Positions 21,951 through 30,262 of a DNA stretch of 32,183 nucleotides are shown piece by piece. Under the pieces are notes generated by a model, which was not told the origin of the DNA, made no database searches, and worked only from the letters and a program-made list of their open reading frames with translations. The position numbers and the translations under genes are program-made. Source of the stretch: Hyphomicrobiales bacterium (GTDB lineage: Bacteria > Pseudomonadota > Alphaproteobacteria > JAPOUT01). The DNA lies in contig JAPOUU010000079.1 of assembly GCA_026708505.1 (NCBI GenBank), forward strand, positions 1-32,183. Direction: 5' to 3'. Position 1 is the first letter of the stretch, and each line of letters starts with the position of its first letter.

Positions 21951-23315
21951 TTGAACGCGCAAAAAAACCAGACCACAAGACTGGCACCTCCCGAAGCCGG
22001 GTGGATGGAACATATAGATCAAATCTATTCCGGGCGCTGGGTTAATCCGCAAACAGGCAAAACCGCTCCGCATTGCGGGGTTCGCACAATCGAAATTGCC
22101 GAATCGCTTGAGGGGCGCGAGGCCGAATTGGTGCGCGCCGCCGCATTGGAGGGCAAGACGGCTCTTGTCGCCGACGAAAACACCTGGGACGCGGCGGGCA
22201 ACCGAATCGCACGCAATCTGAAAAAAGAAGGCATCGCACCCACGGAGATAATTCTGAAGGGCCGCCCCAAAGCCAACCTTCCCGCGGTTGAAGCGCTCGG
22301 CAAACAGCTTGAGGGTTTCCAGTCGGTTATCGCGGTTGGATCCGGCACCGTAAACGATTTGGTCAAATATGTAACAGCGCAAGACCGGCGCGACTATTGT
22401 GTGTTCGGCACTGCCGCGTCCATGGACGGTTACACTTCAACAACCGCTTCGATATCCTTGCCGAGCGGCCTCAAGAAATCACTTCCCGCCCAGATCCCGA
22501 GGGGAGTGTTTCTTGATATCGGAGTAATTGCATCCGCGCCGTCTTTTCTGGCCGCGGCGGGTTATGGTGACTGCATGTGCAACAGCGTTGCCCGAATCGA
22601 CTGGTGGATGTCGCATCGCTTGCTTGGCTCGTATTTTTCTCTGGAACCTTATTTGATTGCCGAGACCGAGAGAGAGGCCTTTCAGGAAATCGCTCCCGGA
22701 ATCGCCACCGGCGACATAGTGGCTATCGGTTATCTGGTCAGATCGCTGGTATTGTCCGGCATCGGAGTTGCCTTTACCGGAAGTTCGCACCACGGCTCGA
22801 TGGGTGAACATCAGATTTCCCATTACATCGACTGTTTCGCCGGGCATCGTCATCCCGGTTCGCTGCACGGAGAACAAGTGGGAGTGGCGAGTTTATCGAT
22901 GTCGCGGATTCAACAATGGTTTTTGGACCAATCAACTCCGCCCTTGCTGCAACCGACCAAAATTGATCCCGACGACATGGCGCGGCGAATGGGTCCCGAT
23001 ATAGCAGACCAATGCATACCGGAATACCGCGCCAAGGCGCTGGACGAAAGCGGCGCCGAACAAATGAATCAGCGACTTGCTGAAATCTGGACCGAACTCA
23101 AGGCCGAGTGCCTTGAGTTCGTCGAAGCAACCGAAACGATGACTCAAAGCCTGAGGCTGGCCGGCGGTGCAACGACCGCTGCGGAACTTGAAGTGCCGGT
23201 GGACTTCTATCGTGAAGCGGTGCGCCACGGCCATGAGATGCGCAATCGGTTCTCCTTTGCCGATCTTGCTTGCGATGCCGGCCTGCTGGATGAATTTGCC
23301 GCGGCGGAAGGCTAG
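21951..23315 (+). CDS. glycerol-1-phosphate dehydrogenase-family enzyme (AraM/EgsA type)
   Basis: A 454-residue enzyme of the iron/zinc alcohol dehydrogenase-like superfamily that includes archaeal and Bacillus sn-glycerol-1-phosphate dehydrogenases. The NAD(P) motif GSGTVND (130-136) and ASMDGYTST (156-164) are characteristic. Likely metal ligands are Asp207 (GYGD), His287 or His291 (GEHQISH) and His306 (SLHGE). The reaction is interconversion of G1P and dihydroxyacetone phosphate, or of a related phosphorylated polyol. TTG at 21951 is taken as start because GAGGTG lies 7 nt before it; ATG at 22005 is possible. It heads the rightward operon behind a palindromic operator. In a bacterium without archaeal lipids, a catabolic role with the adjacent phosphatase, kinase and aldolases is more likely. 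Confidence 0.85.
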   Translation: MNAQKNQTTRLAPPEAGWMEHIDQIYSGRWVNPQTGKTAPHCGVRTIEIAESLEGREAELVRAAALEGKTALVADENTWDAAGNRIARNLKKEGIAPTEIILKGRPKANLPAVEALGKQLEGFQSVIAVGSGTVNDLVKYVTAQDRRDYCVFGTAASMDGYTSTTASISLPSGLKKSLPAQIPRGVFLDIGVIASAPSFLAAAGYGDCMCNSVARIDWWMSHRLLGSYFSLEPYLIAETEREAFQEIAPGIATGDIVAIGYLVRSLVLSGIGVAFTGSSHHGSMGEHQISHYIDCFAGHRHPGSLHGEQVGVASLSMSRIQQWFLDQSTPPLLQPTKIDPDDMARRMGPDIADQCIPEYRAKALDESGAEQMNQRLAEIWTELKAECLEFVEATETMTQSLRLAGGATTAAELEVPVDFYREAVRHGHEMRNRFSFADLACDAGLLDEFAAAEG

Positions 23316-23318
23316 ATC

Positions 23319-24131
23319 GTGCAAGATCTTGTCGACATGCCGCATCACGTCGCCTGCGCCATTGACGTGGTGTTGCTTGATATCGATGACACGCTGACCA
23401 GCAACGGACGTCTGGCGGGCGGCGCGTTTCAAACTCTTGAGGATTTGCACAATGCCGGACTGTTCGTTGTGCCCGTGACCGGCCGGCCTGCGGGATGGTG
23501 CGACCTGATCGCCCGGCAGTGGCCGGTTCATGGTGTAGTGGGCGAGAACGGCGCTTTCTACTACAGTTATGATTCGGAAGCGCGATCCATGAACCGGGTT
23601 TATGCTCTGGATCAAGCCAGTCGAACCGCCAATCAACAGGCCTACGCAAAACTTGCCGAAAAAATTCTGAACGAAGTGCCCGGCTGCGCCGTCTCGGCGG
23701 ACCAGCCGTTTCGGGTGGCCGACTTGGCGATAGATTTTTGTGAAGACGTATCCCCGCTTGGACGGGAGGACATTCTCAAGATCAAGGCAATATTCGAACA
23801 AGCCGGAGCAAATGCAAAAATTTCATCCATCCACGTCAACGGCTGGTTCGGCCGGTATGACAAATTGACCATGACCCGGCGGCTTTTGCGCGATTTGAAG
23901 GGAATTGACATAAACCTAGAACAACCAAGGATTGTTTTTTGCGGCGATAGTCCCAATGACGCACCCATGTTCGCGCATTTTCCCAACGCCTGCGGCGTCG
24001 CCAATATCAGGGATTATGCCTCGGAAATCGACATTCTGCCGACTTATGTCACCCGGCAACGGGGCGGGGAGGGATTCGCCGAGCTGGGCAAATATCTCTT
24101 GCAGTCCCGGGCAAAGGGTGGTACCAATTGA
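23319..24131 (+). CDS. HAD-superfamily phosphatase (Cof/IIB type)
   Basis: A 270-residue Mg-dependent phosphatase. Motif I is LLDIDDTLTS (nucleophile Asp21, acid Asp23), motif II is PVTGRP near 52, motif III Lys is in YDKLTM near 189, and motif IV is FCGDSPNDAPMF near 207. The cap lies between motifs II and III, as in IIB members such as sucrose-phosphate and mannosyl-3-phosphoglycerate phosphatases. The GTG start follows GGAAGG by 7 nt and lies only 3 bp after the G1PDH stop, so they are tightly coupled. It likely dephosphorylates a sugar or polyol phosphate linked to the G1PDH reaction; the substrate is unknown. Confidence 0.82.
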   Translation: MQDLVDMPHHVACAIDVVLLDIDDTLTSNGRLAGGAFQTLEDLHNAGLFVVPVTGRPAGWCDLIARQWPVHGVVGENGAFYYSYDSEARSMNRVYALDQASRTANQQAYAKLAEKILNEVPGCAVSADQPFRVADLAIDFCEDVSPLGREDILKIKAIFEQAGANAKISSIHVNGWFGRYDKLTMTRRLLRDLKGIDINLEQPRIVFCGDSPNDAPMFAHFPNACGVANIRDYASEIDILPTYVTRQRGGEGFAELGKYLLQSRAKGGTN

Positions 24132-24162
24132 GGCTTGATGGATTAGCGTAAAGGAAGAGGGA

Positions 24163-24909
24163 ATGAGGGGCGAAGAGCAAAAGCTGCGCCAACAGATCAT
24201 AGACCACTGTCTCGCCATGAATGCGAGCGGTCTGAACCAAGGCACCTCGGGGAACATATCGGTGCGCTTTGGGGACGACATGCTGATTTCCCCGTCGGGA
24301 ATTGCCTACCAAACACTCAAACCCGAAATGATTGCCACGATGGCGATTGACGATGCATCCGGCTCATGGACCGGACCGCTGAAACCTTCAAGCGAATGGC
24401 ATTTTCATCAAGCCCTGTTGCAAGATCGCCCGGACGCCAATGCCGTTGTTCACGCCCATCCGACTTACTGCACAACTCTCGCAATCTTGCGCAAAGACAT
24501 ACCCGCTTGCCACTACATGATAGCCGCGTTCGGCGGCAACAATGTACGCTGTTCGGATTACGCCACTTACGGCACCAAGTCCCTTTCCGATTTGGCCGTT
24601 GAAGCCATGAAAGATCGCACAGCCTGCCTGCTCGGCAATCACGGCATGATAGCAATCGGAGATACATTGCCCAAGGCGATGTGGCGCGCCGTCGAATTGG
24701 AAACCATTGCCCGGCAGTATTATTTCAGTCTGCAGCTCGGCAATCCCGTGATTTTGTCCGATGCGGATGTTGAAGAAACCCTGGCCAAGTTCACAACCTA
24801 CGGTCTCCAAGAAACAGACGACCGGAAGAATTATCCCGCAAGGAAAGCCAAAAACGGACGCGGGCGCAAGAGCCAAACAATGGCTGCGGGTACAGGCGGA
24901 GAGAGCTAG
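24163..24909 (+). CDS. FucA-like class II aldolase
   Basis: A 248-residue zinc aldolase close to L-fuculose-1-phosphate aldolase in size and motifs. It has the phosphate loop GTSGNIS (27-33), SPSG (43-46), catalytic Glu78 (SSEWHFH), and zinc ligands His97, His99 (HAHP) and His160 (GNHGM), matching Glu73, His92, His94 and His155 of E. coli FucA. Such enzymes split a ketose 1-phosphate into dihydroxyacetone phosphate and an aldehyde. A strong purine-rich Shine-Dalgarno precedes the ATG. The last 25 or so residues are basic and low in complexity. Its stop codon shares a base with the GTG start of the first ABC permease. This is the second aldolase-fold gene of the locus, and the two are not close paralogues. 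Confidence 0.88.
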   Translation: MRGEEQKLRQQIIDHCLAMNASGLNQGTSGNISVRFGDDMLISPSGIAYQTLKPEMIATMAIDDASGSWTGPLKPSSEWHFHQALLQDRPDANAVVHAHPTYCTTLAILRKDIPACHYMIAAFGGNNVRCSDYATYGTKSLSDLAVEAMKDRTACLLGNHGMIAIGDTLPKAMWRAVELETIARQYYFSLQLGNPVILSDADVEETLAKFTTYGLQETDDRKNYPARKAKNGRGRKSQTMAAGTGGES

Positions 24910-25805
24910 TGAACCAAGCAGTCCGCAGGCGATTCCAATCTTGGTTCATGGGAGACAGTCCCGTGCCATGGCTGGCGCCTCTTGTGGCTATGCTTGTCGT
25001 GTTTACCATCTATCCGCTGATTTATAATGTATGGCTGAGCTTCCATGAATATGCACCGCTCAAACGGAGTCTGGTGTATGTCGGGGCCGAAAATTGGATC
25101 ACTCTCTTCGGCGATGAACGTTTTTGGTCCGCCCTGTCCGTTACGCTCAGCTATTTCATCGTGCTGCTGGTTGTTCAACTTGTGCTTGGCATGTTGATTG
25201 CGCTTTTGCTCGATTCCGATATTGCGGGATTTGGTGTTTTGCGCGGCCTGCTCAGTTTAACCTTGGTGATTCCTCCGGCGATTACCGGCATGATGTTTCT
25301 GCTGATTGAAGATCCGGAGTTCGGCGTTCTGACTTTTGTGCTGGATATTCTCGGCGTTCTTGATTCAACCACGCCGATTCTCGCCACCAGTTCGACTGCG
25401 CTTCTCGGCATCATGCTGGCCGATATCTGGCAGTGGACGCCGTTCATGGTGCTTATTTTCATCGCCGGGCTTCGTTCGCTGCCCCAGGAGCCCAACGAAG
25501 CCGCTATGCTGGACGGCGCTTCCGCCTTGCAAATCCTGCGCCGCATTACATTGCCGATGATGTCCAAGGTGATCGCGGTTGCCGTGCTGATACGCGGCAT
25601 CGATTTGTTGCGGGCGTTCGACTATATGTTCGTAATGACTTCCGGCGGGCCGGGCACCTCAACCTACACCCTCAGTCTATACGCCTGGCAGCAAACCTTC
25701 AGCTTTATAAAATGGGGTTACGGCGCAACCATTAGCCTGGTCGGCCTGGTCATCGTCCTGCTGCTGGCAAATCTTTTCATATACTTCACGAGGGTACGCT
25801 GGTGA
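24909..25805 (+). CDS. carbohydrate ABC transporter permease 1 (MalF/UgpA type)
   Basis: A 298-residue inner-membrane protein with six predicted helices and the binding-protein-dependent permease signature EAAMLDGAS...LPMM near 198-218, which contacts the ATPase. The N-terminal segment APLVAMLVVFTIYPLIYN and overall size fit the MalF/UgpA group that imports sugars, polyols and glycerol phosphates. The GTG start overlaps the aldolase stop (TAGTG), and the 3' end overlaps the next permease by GTGA. It forms a heterodimer channel with that permease. The ATPase is encoded further downstream after the binding protein and SDR. Confidence 0.93.
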   Translation: MNQAVRRRFQSWFMGDSPVPWLAPLVAMLVVFTIYPLIYNVWLSFHEYAPLKRSLVYVGAENWITLFGDERFWSALSVTLSYFIVLLVVQLVLGMLIALLLDSDIAGFGVLRGLLSLTLVIPPAITGMMFLLIEDPEFGVLTFVLDILGVLDSTTPILATSSTALLGIMLADIWQWTPFMVLIFIAGLRSLPQEPNEAAMLDGASALQILRRITLPMMSKVIAVAVLIRGIDLLRAFDYMFVMTSGGPGTSTYTLSLYAWQQTFSFIKWGYGATISLVGLVIVLLLANLFIYFTRVRW

Positions 25806-26680
25806 TTGTGGAAACCGCAGCAACGCGCCGCACGCGCATTGTGCTGGCCTGGCTGGTAACGGGATTGTTCGTGTTTCCGTTATATTACTGGGTCACCACG
25901 GCCTTCAAGAGTTCCAAAGATATTTTCAACATACCGCCGAGCGTCTGGCAGTTTTCACCAACCTTAAAGAATTTCGAAGAAGTGTTCGGAATATCGTTCG
26001 GCTACCTGCAACGGCAAGAGGTCGGGATGGGCGGCGGCGATTTCTACATGACGCCGCGATTGATTGACTCGATTGTTGTCGCCTTGGGCTCAACCGCACT
26101 GGCCATTGTCATCTCCACCATGGCGGCTTACAGCCTGAGCCGCATGGATTTCAGCGGCCGCCACCACTTCGTCAACTGGATTCTATCCACCCGCATGATG
26201 CCCCCGGTAGCGGTAGCGATTCCGATGTTCTTCCTCTACAAGGACATCGGCTTAATGGACACCCACCTGGGCATCATAATCATTCATGCGCTAATGAATT
26301 TACCTCTGGCGGTGCTTTTGCTGAAAAGTTTTTTCGACGATGTGCCCCGCGAAATAGATGAAAGCGCCATTATTGACGGCGCTACGCGCTGGACGATTTT
26401 CCGGCGCATCATTCTGCCGGTGGCTTCGGGCGGCATCGCGGCCACGGCGGTGCTGTGTTTTATTTTTTCATGGACCGAGTTTATTTTCGTGCTGACTTTG
26501 ACCCAGACCGGCTTGAAGACAGTGCCGGTCGTATCTTCCAGTTTCGTCACTTCGACCGGCACCGCTTGGGGCAACATGGCGGCGCTGGGAGCCGCGTCCA
26601 TGGCGCCGGCGTTTATATTCATCCTCCTCGTACAAAAACAATTGGTGCGCGGATTAACTTTGGGTTCTCTAAAACAATAG
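25802..26680 (+). CDS. carbohydrate ABC transporter permease 2 (MalG/UgpE type)
   Basis: A 292-residue inner-membrane protein with six predicted helices. It carries the MalG-group features: VFPLYYWVTTAFKSSKDIF at the start, a long periplasmic loop containing FEEVFGIS, and the ATPase-contact motif DESAIIDGATRW...ILPV near 187-210. The GTG start overlaps the stop of permease 1 (GTGA at 25802-25805), so translation is coupled. An insertion rich in Gly (VGMGGGDFYM near 74-83) in the loop is seen in polyol-type transporters. It pairs with permease 1 to form the channel. Confidence 0.93.
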   Translation: MIVETAATRRTRIVLAWLVTGLFVFPLYYWVTTAFKSSKDIFNIPPSVWQFSPTLKNFEEVFGISFGYLQRQEVGMGGGDFYMTPRLIDSIVVALGSTALAIVISTMAAYSLSRMDFSGRHHFVNWILSTRMMPPVAVAIPMFFLYKDIGLMDTHLGIIIIHALMNLPLAVLLLKSFFDDVPREIDESAIIDGATRWTIFRRIILPVASGGIAATAVLCFIFSWTEFIFVLTLTQTGLKTVPVVSSSFVTSTGTAWGNMAALGAASMAPAFIFILLVQKQLVRGLTLGSLKQ

Positions 26681-26732
26681 CAAGCAATGACCTGAACAAC
26701 CATCAACAACAAACAGCACAAGAGGGAAAAAC

Positions 26733-26830
26733 ATGAAAGACAAGGACATCAAACTAAACCGGGCACGAAGCCCAATCACAACAAAAAGGAGAACGATTAT
26801 GAGAGACAGAGATATGAAACAACACCGGGC
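26733..26830 (+). repeat. tandem duplication of a translation start region
   Basis: Two 32-bp segments starting at the ATGs 26733 and 26799 match at 25 of 32 positions and are 66 bp apart, in frame. Each ATG is preceded by a purine-rich stretch (AGAGGG before the first, AAGGAG before the second). The translated starts MKDKDIKLNRA and MRDRDMKQHRA are clearly related. Confidence 0.6.
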
Positions 26831-28298
26831 CATACTGGTGGATGATTATGTGCATGGACGCATAGGTCGGCGGGACTTTCTTCGCAAAGCCGCTGTTTTA
26901 GGGCTGGGTGCCGGTATCCTTGGTAGCGGCATCGCTCGACCCGGAGGTCAATTGATCTCCAGCGCCCTTGCCCAGGATCTAAGACCCTCCGAAGAGGTTT
27001 TGAAATGGGTCAAGGATGTGTCGTCGCCTTTCCGCGGCACCACCTTGAAGTTGGCAACGGAATCAACTCCGCCCTCCAACGCCATCAAAGACCGGCTCAA
27101 GCCGTTTTTCGAAGAAGCATCAGGCATGAAGGTTGAAATCGAAGTGTTGCCGCTTGAACAAGTGTTGCAGAAGATGACTCTTGATATCGCTTCGCAACTG
27201 GGCACCTACGATCTGTACTACATTGACCAGAGTTGGGCGGCTTCGGTCAGCCAGGATGTGTTCGACCCGCGCGAGCAGATAGCGGACAATCCCGATTTGG
27301 CTATGCCCAACTATCAGATCGAGGATTTCCTGCCCGCCTTGGTTGACGGCATTGCGAAATACGAGGACCGCTGGGTCGGTGTGCCATACGACATCCCCAT
27401 CTTTATCATGATGTACCGCAAGGACATCTGGGAAAGAATGGGCTTTGAAGCACCGGGCACGCTTGAAGAATACTACGAGCAGGCCAAAGCCATCACCGAC
27501 GAGATGGGACCGGATGTGTATGGCGCAACCGGACAGATGAAATCCGGCCACTACAGCCTTGAGTGCGACTGGACGGCTTGGCTTTGGGGTCATGGCGGTT
27601 CGATCTTCGGTCCGGACGGTAAATTCGCCGGGAATGACGAGCGCGGCCTCGAGGCTATGGAATACTGGACTCGTCTGGTGAAAACCATGCCGCCCGGGGT
27701 TCACGGTTGGACATGGGACGGCCAGGGTCAATCGGTGGCGCAAGGCGTAGCGGCCTCGATGATGAGTTGGGGTGAATTCTTCCCCTACTTTGACGACCCC
27801 GACGAGACCAAGGTTTCAGGGCTGATGGAAGCGGTGCGCTGCCCGCCGCCAAAACGCGCCCTGCGCACGGTGAATCAAACCGGCTACGGCGAGATTCCGG
27901 GCGTCGCCCATCAGGGTGGTTCCTCGCTCGCCGTGTCGAAAAACTCGAAGAACCCGGATCCTGCGTGGATCTTCATGCAGTGGGCGACCAGCTATGACAC
28001 CCAGGTCCTGATTACCGCACTCGGCGGCGGTACCGGTCCGACGCGTGCCAGCGTCTACGATGACGAGCGCATTATTGCCAACCGTCGTGTCGGCCCGGGT
28101 ACAACCCGCCACTTGGATGTGGTGCGTGAGTCGATTGCCAAGGACATGGGTTCCGAGCCCGACCTGCCGCAATGGGCTGAACTGTCAAACGACACGATTC
28201 CGGTGCGCCTCGGCAAGTATTTTGCCGGGGACTACGGCAGCGTAAAGGAGGCGATGGACGACATCACCGAGGCTGTCGACGAAATCGTCGAGGGTTGA
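26799..28298 (+). CDS. ABC transporter sugar/polyol-binding protein, Tat-exported
   Basis: A 499-residue periplasmic binding protein of the MalE/UgpB-like cluster B type. The leader has RRDFLRKAA (Arg24-Arg25) and a hydrophobic Gly/Leu-rich core, typical of folded export by Tat; cleavage is likely near SSALAQ. The mature part includes GTTLKLATES, then the YDIPIFIMMYRKDIWERMG segment near 185-203, the usual sugar-binding protein hinge. The start at 26799 is chosen for its AAGGAG Shine-Dalgarno; 26733 is an in-frame alternative within the same duplication. It is followed by a strong terminator hairpin. Its size matches binding proteins for polyols or disaccharides; the ligand is unknown. Confidence 0.92.
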   Translation: MRDRDMKQHRAILVDDYVHGRIGRRDFLRKAAVLGLGAGILGSGIARPGGQLISSALAQDLRPSEEVLKWVKDVSSPFRGTTLKLATESTPPSNAIKDRLKPFFEEASGMKVEIEVLPLEQVLQKMTLDIASQLGTYDLYYIDQSWAASVSQDVFDPREQIADNPDLAMPNYQIEDFLPALVDGIAKYEDRWVGVPYDIPIFIMMYRKDIWERMGFEAPGTLEEYYEQAKAITDEMGPDVYGATGQMKSGHYSLECDWTAWLWGHGGSIFGPDGKFAGNDERGLEAMEYWTRLVKTMPPGVHGWTWDGQGQSVAQGVAASMMSWGEFFPYFDDPDETKVSGLMEAVRCPPPKRALRTVNQTGYGEIPGVAHQGGSSLAVSKNSKNPDPAWIFMQWATSYDTQVLITALGGGTGPTRASVYDDERIIANRRVGPGTTRHLDVVRESIAKDMGSEPDLPQWAELSNDTIPVRLGKYFAGDYGSVKEAMDDITEAVDEIVEG

Positions 28299-28311
28299 CC
28301 CAAGGAGTGAC

Positions 28312-28349
28312 TGCCAAGGGGCCCATCGGCCCCTTGGCAACTCTTTTTG
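28312..28349 (+). terminator. strong intrinsic terminator/attenuator after the binding-protein gene
   Basis: A perfect 12-bp stem, TGCCAAGGGGCC (28312-28323) and GGCCCCTTGGCA (28328-28339), closes a CATC tetraloop and is followed by CTCTTTTT. It should end most transcripts after the binding protein, leaving a minority to read into the SDR and ATPase genes. Confidence 0.9.
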
Positions 28350-28399
28350 CATTTTAGAGCATGCCTTCGAAGTGAATCAGTGAATCCCCAAGGTAGAAA

Positions 28400-29125
28400 A
28401 TGAGTGAAAAGAAATTAGTTGCCGTCACCGGCGCGAGTTCCGGCATCGGCGCGGCCACCGCGCAGGCGTTTTCCCGGGCAGGCCATCCGGTGCTGATGAT
28501 GGCCCGCCGGGTTGACCGGATGGAAGAAATGGGACTCGACAACGCGGTCATCCGCAAAGTCGATGTGCGCCAACGCGAGGAAATCAACGCGGCGGTGGCC
28601 GAAGCCGAAGCACTTCACGGGCCGGTGGATATGATGTTCGCCAACGCCGGGATTGCGCGTCTCGCCGACATTGGCCGCCAGCCTCCCGAGGAATGGGACG
28701 AAATGATCGACATCAACACCAAGGGCGTTTTGAACAGCGTTCATGCCGTGATGGCTGGAATGATGGCGCGTCGGTCGGGCACCCTGGTAATGATGAGTTC
28801 AATTGCAGGCCGCAAAGTCTACCCGGACCACACGGTCTACTGCGGCACGAAATTCTTTGTTCATGCAGTCTCGGAAAGTTTGCGTGAATACCTCTCCGGC
28901 TATGATGTGCGGGTGATAGTCATTTCACCGGGAGTGATTGAAACCGAAGTCTTGAGCGGCGTTCTTGATGCCGAGACGTTAGCCAACTACAAGGCAAACA
29001 AGGTCAAGATGGGGGGCGGCATAGGTCCGGAACATGTTGCCGACCTGATTTTGAATGCTTACAATCTGCCCCAAAAGGCCCTGGTTCAGGAAATCTGCCT
29101 GACACCGACACGGCAAACCTATTAA
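28400..29125 (+). CDS. short-chain dehydrogenase/reductase (classical SDR)
   Basis: A 241-residue NAD(P)-dependent oxidoreductase with all classical SDR elements: TGASSGIG at 10-17, NAG at 82-84, Ser134 in MMSSIAG, and the YxxxK pair Tyr147/Lys151 in VYCGTK. Arg36-Arg37 after the second strand suggest NADPH preference. It most resembles the YdfG/serine-3-dehydrogenase-like group acting on hydroxy acids, sugars or alcohols. It lies between the binding protein (beyond a terminator) and the ABC ATPase, 8 bp from the latter. A plausible role is oxidation of the imported polyol or reduction of the aldehyde released by the aldolase. The substrate is unassigned. Confidence 0.9.
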   Translation: MSEKKLVAVTGASSGIGAATAQAFSRAGHPVLMMARRVDRMEEMGLDNAVIRKVDVRQREEINAAVAEAEALHGPVDMMFANAGIARLADIGRQPPEEWDEMIDINTKGVLNSVHAVMAGMMARRSGTLVMMSSIAGRKVYPDHTVYCGTKFFVHAVSESLREYLSGYDVRVIVISPGVIETEVLSGVLDAETLANYKANKVKMGGGIGPEHVADLILNAYNLPQKALVQEICLTPTRQTY

Positions 29126-29133
29126 GGAACAGC

Positions 29134-30198
29134 ATGGCAAACGTTACCTACAGCAGAGTATGCAAGAATTTCGGTAGCGTCAAAGTCATTGACGAGCTGT
29201 CGCTTGAGATTAAAGACGACACTTTTGTGGTTTTGCTTGGCGCATCGGGTTGCGGCAAGACCACGCTTTTGCGCATGACCGCCGGACTCGAAACCATCAC
29301 CAACGGGGAGATTTCCATCAATGGCGTACGCATGAACGAGGTCCACCCGCGCGACCGCAACATCGCCATGGTGTTCCAGAATTACGCCCTGTATCCCACC
29401 ATGTCGGTTTTTGAGAATATTGCCTTCAGCCTCGAGATCAAAAAATTGGGGCGCGAAGAGATTAAGAAGCGGGTCGAAGAGACTGCCGCAATCCTCAATC
29501 TCACCGACTATCTGCACCGCCAGCCCAAGGAACTGTCCGGCGGCCAGCGCCAGCGCGCGGCCATGGGCCGTGCCATGGTTCGTGACGCGGACGTGTTTTT
29601 GTTTGATGAGCCGTTATCGAACCTTGATGCCAAGTTGCGCGCCCACATGCGTGTTGAGATTCGGCAATTGCATGATCGCCTCAAAGCCACAACCATCTAT
29701 GTGACCCATGACCAAGTCGAGGCTATGACCATGGCCGATCAAATCGTGCTGATGAGGAACGGCATCATCGAGCAGACCGCGTCTCCGGACGAACTCTACA
29801 ACCGCCCCGCCTCCAAATTCGCCGCCGATTTTGTCGGCACGCCCAGTATGAATTTCCTTGAAGGAAGCATCGAATCCCACAATGGCGCACCTTGTTTTTC
29901 CAACAAGGGGCTGCAGTTGCCCCTGCCTCCGGATTGCCCGGCCAAAGCCGGCCAAGCGGTAATTTGCGGGCTCCGCCCAACCGATCTCCATCCGGACGAG
30001 AACGGCCCGATTAAAGGAGTTCTGCGGTTTCGGGAAAAGACCGGCGCCGAGACCAATCTGCACTTCTCCAGCATGGACAATCACTTAATTGCCACCACCT
30101 CGCGCGACCAAGAGATCGGCATCGGCGCCAACATTGCTTTTTCCATTGATGCACGGCGCATTCATCTGTTTGACAAGAATAGCGAAAGACGGATTTGA
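29134..30198 (+). CDS. ABC transporter ATP-binding protein (MalK/UgpC type)
   Basis: A 354-residue ATPase with Walker A GASGCGKTT (36-44), Q-loop Gln82, signature LSGGQ (134-138), Walker B VFLFDEP (Asp158, Glu159) and H-loop His192. After the nucleotide-binding domain (about 1-235) a TOBE/regulatory domain follows, beginning near FVGTPSMNFLEG and including GLRPTDLH, as in MalK and UgpC. It powers the two permeases encoded upstream. AAGGA precedes the ATG, and the SDR stop is 8 bp away. It is the last gene of the operon; the next gene is convergent. Confidence 0.94.
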   Translation: MANVTYSRVCKNFGSVKVIDELSLEIKDDTFVVLLGASGCGKTTLLRMTAGLETITNGEISINGVRMNEVHPRDRNIAMVFQNYALYPTMSVFENIAFSLEIKKLGREEIKKRVEETAAILNLTDYLHRQPKELSGGQRQRAAMGRAMVRDADVFLFDEPLSNLDAKLRAHMRVEIRQLHDRLKATTIYVTHDQVEAMTMADQIVLMRNGIIEQTASPDELYNRPASKFAADFVGTPSMNFLEGSIESHNGAPCFSNKGLQLPLPPDCPAKAGQAVICGLRPTDLHPDENGPIKGVLRFREKTGAETNLHFSSMDNHLIATTSRDQEIGIGANIAFSIDARRIHLFDKNSERRI

Positions 30199-30262
30199 TT
30201 AAAAGCAGACAATCCCGCTCTCTTCGTTTTTATCACCCGGGAAAATTAAAGGCACCCCGACT

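Noticed and set aside
26733-26798. Upstream ATG at 26733 as the start of the ABC binding protein
   Set aside because: The second ATG has the better Shine-Dalgarno and gives a normal-length Tat leader. The upstream copy is reported as a duplication instead.
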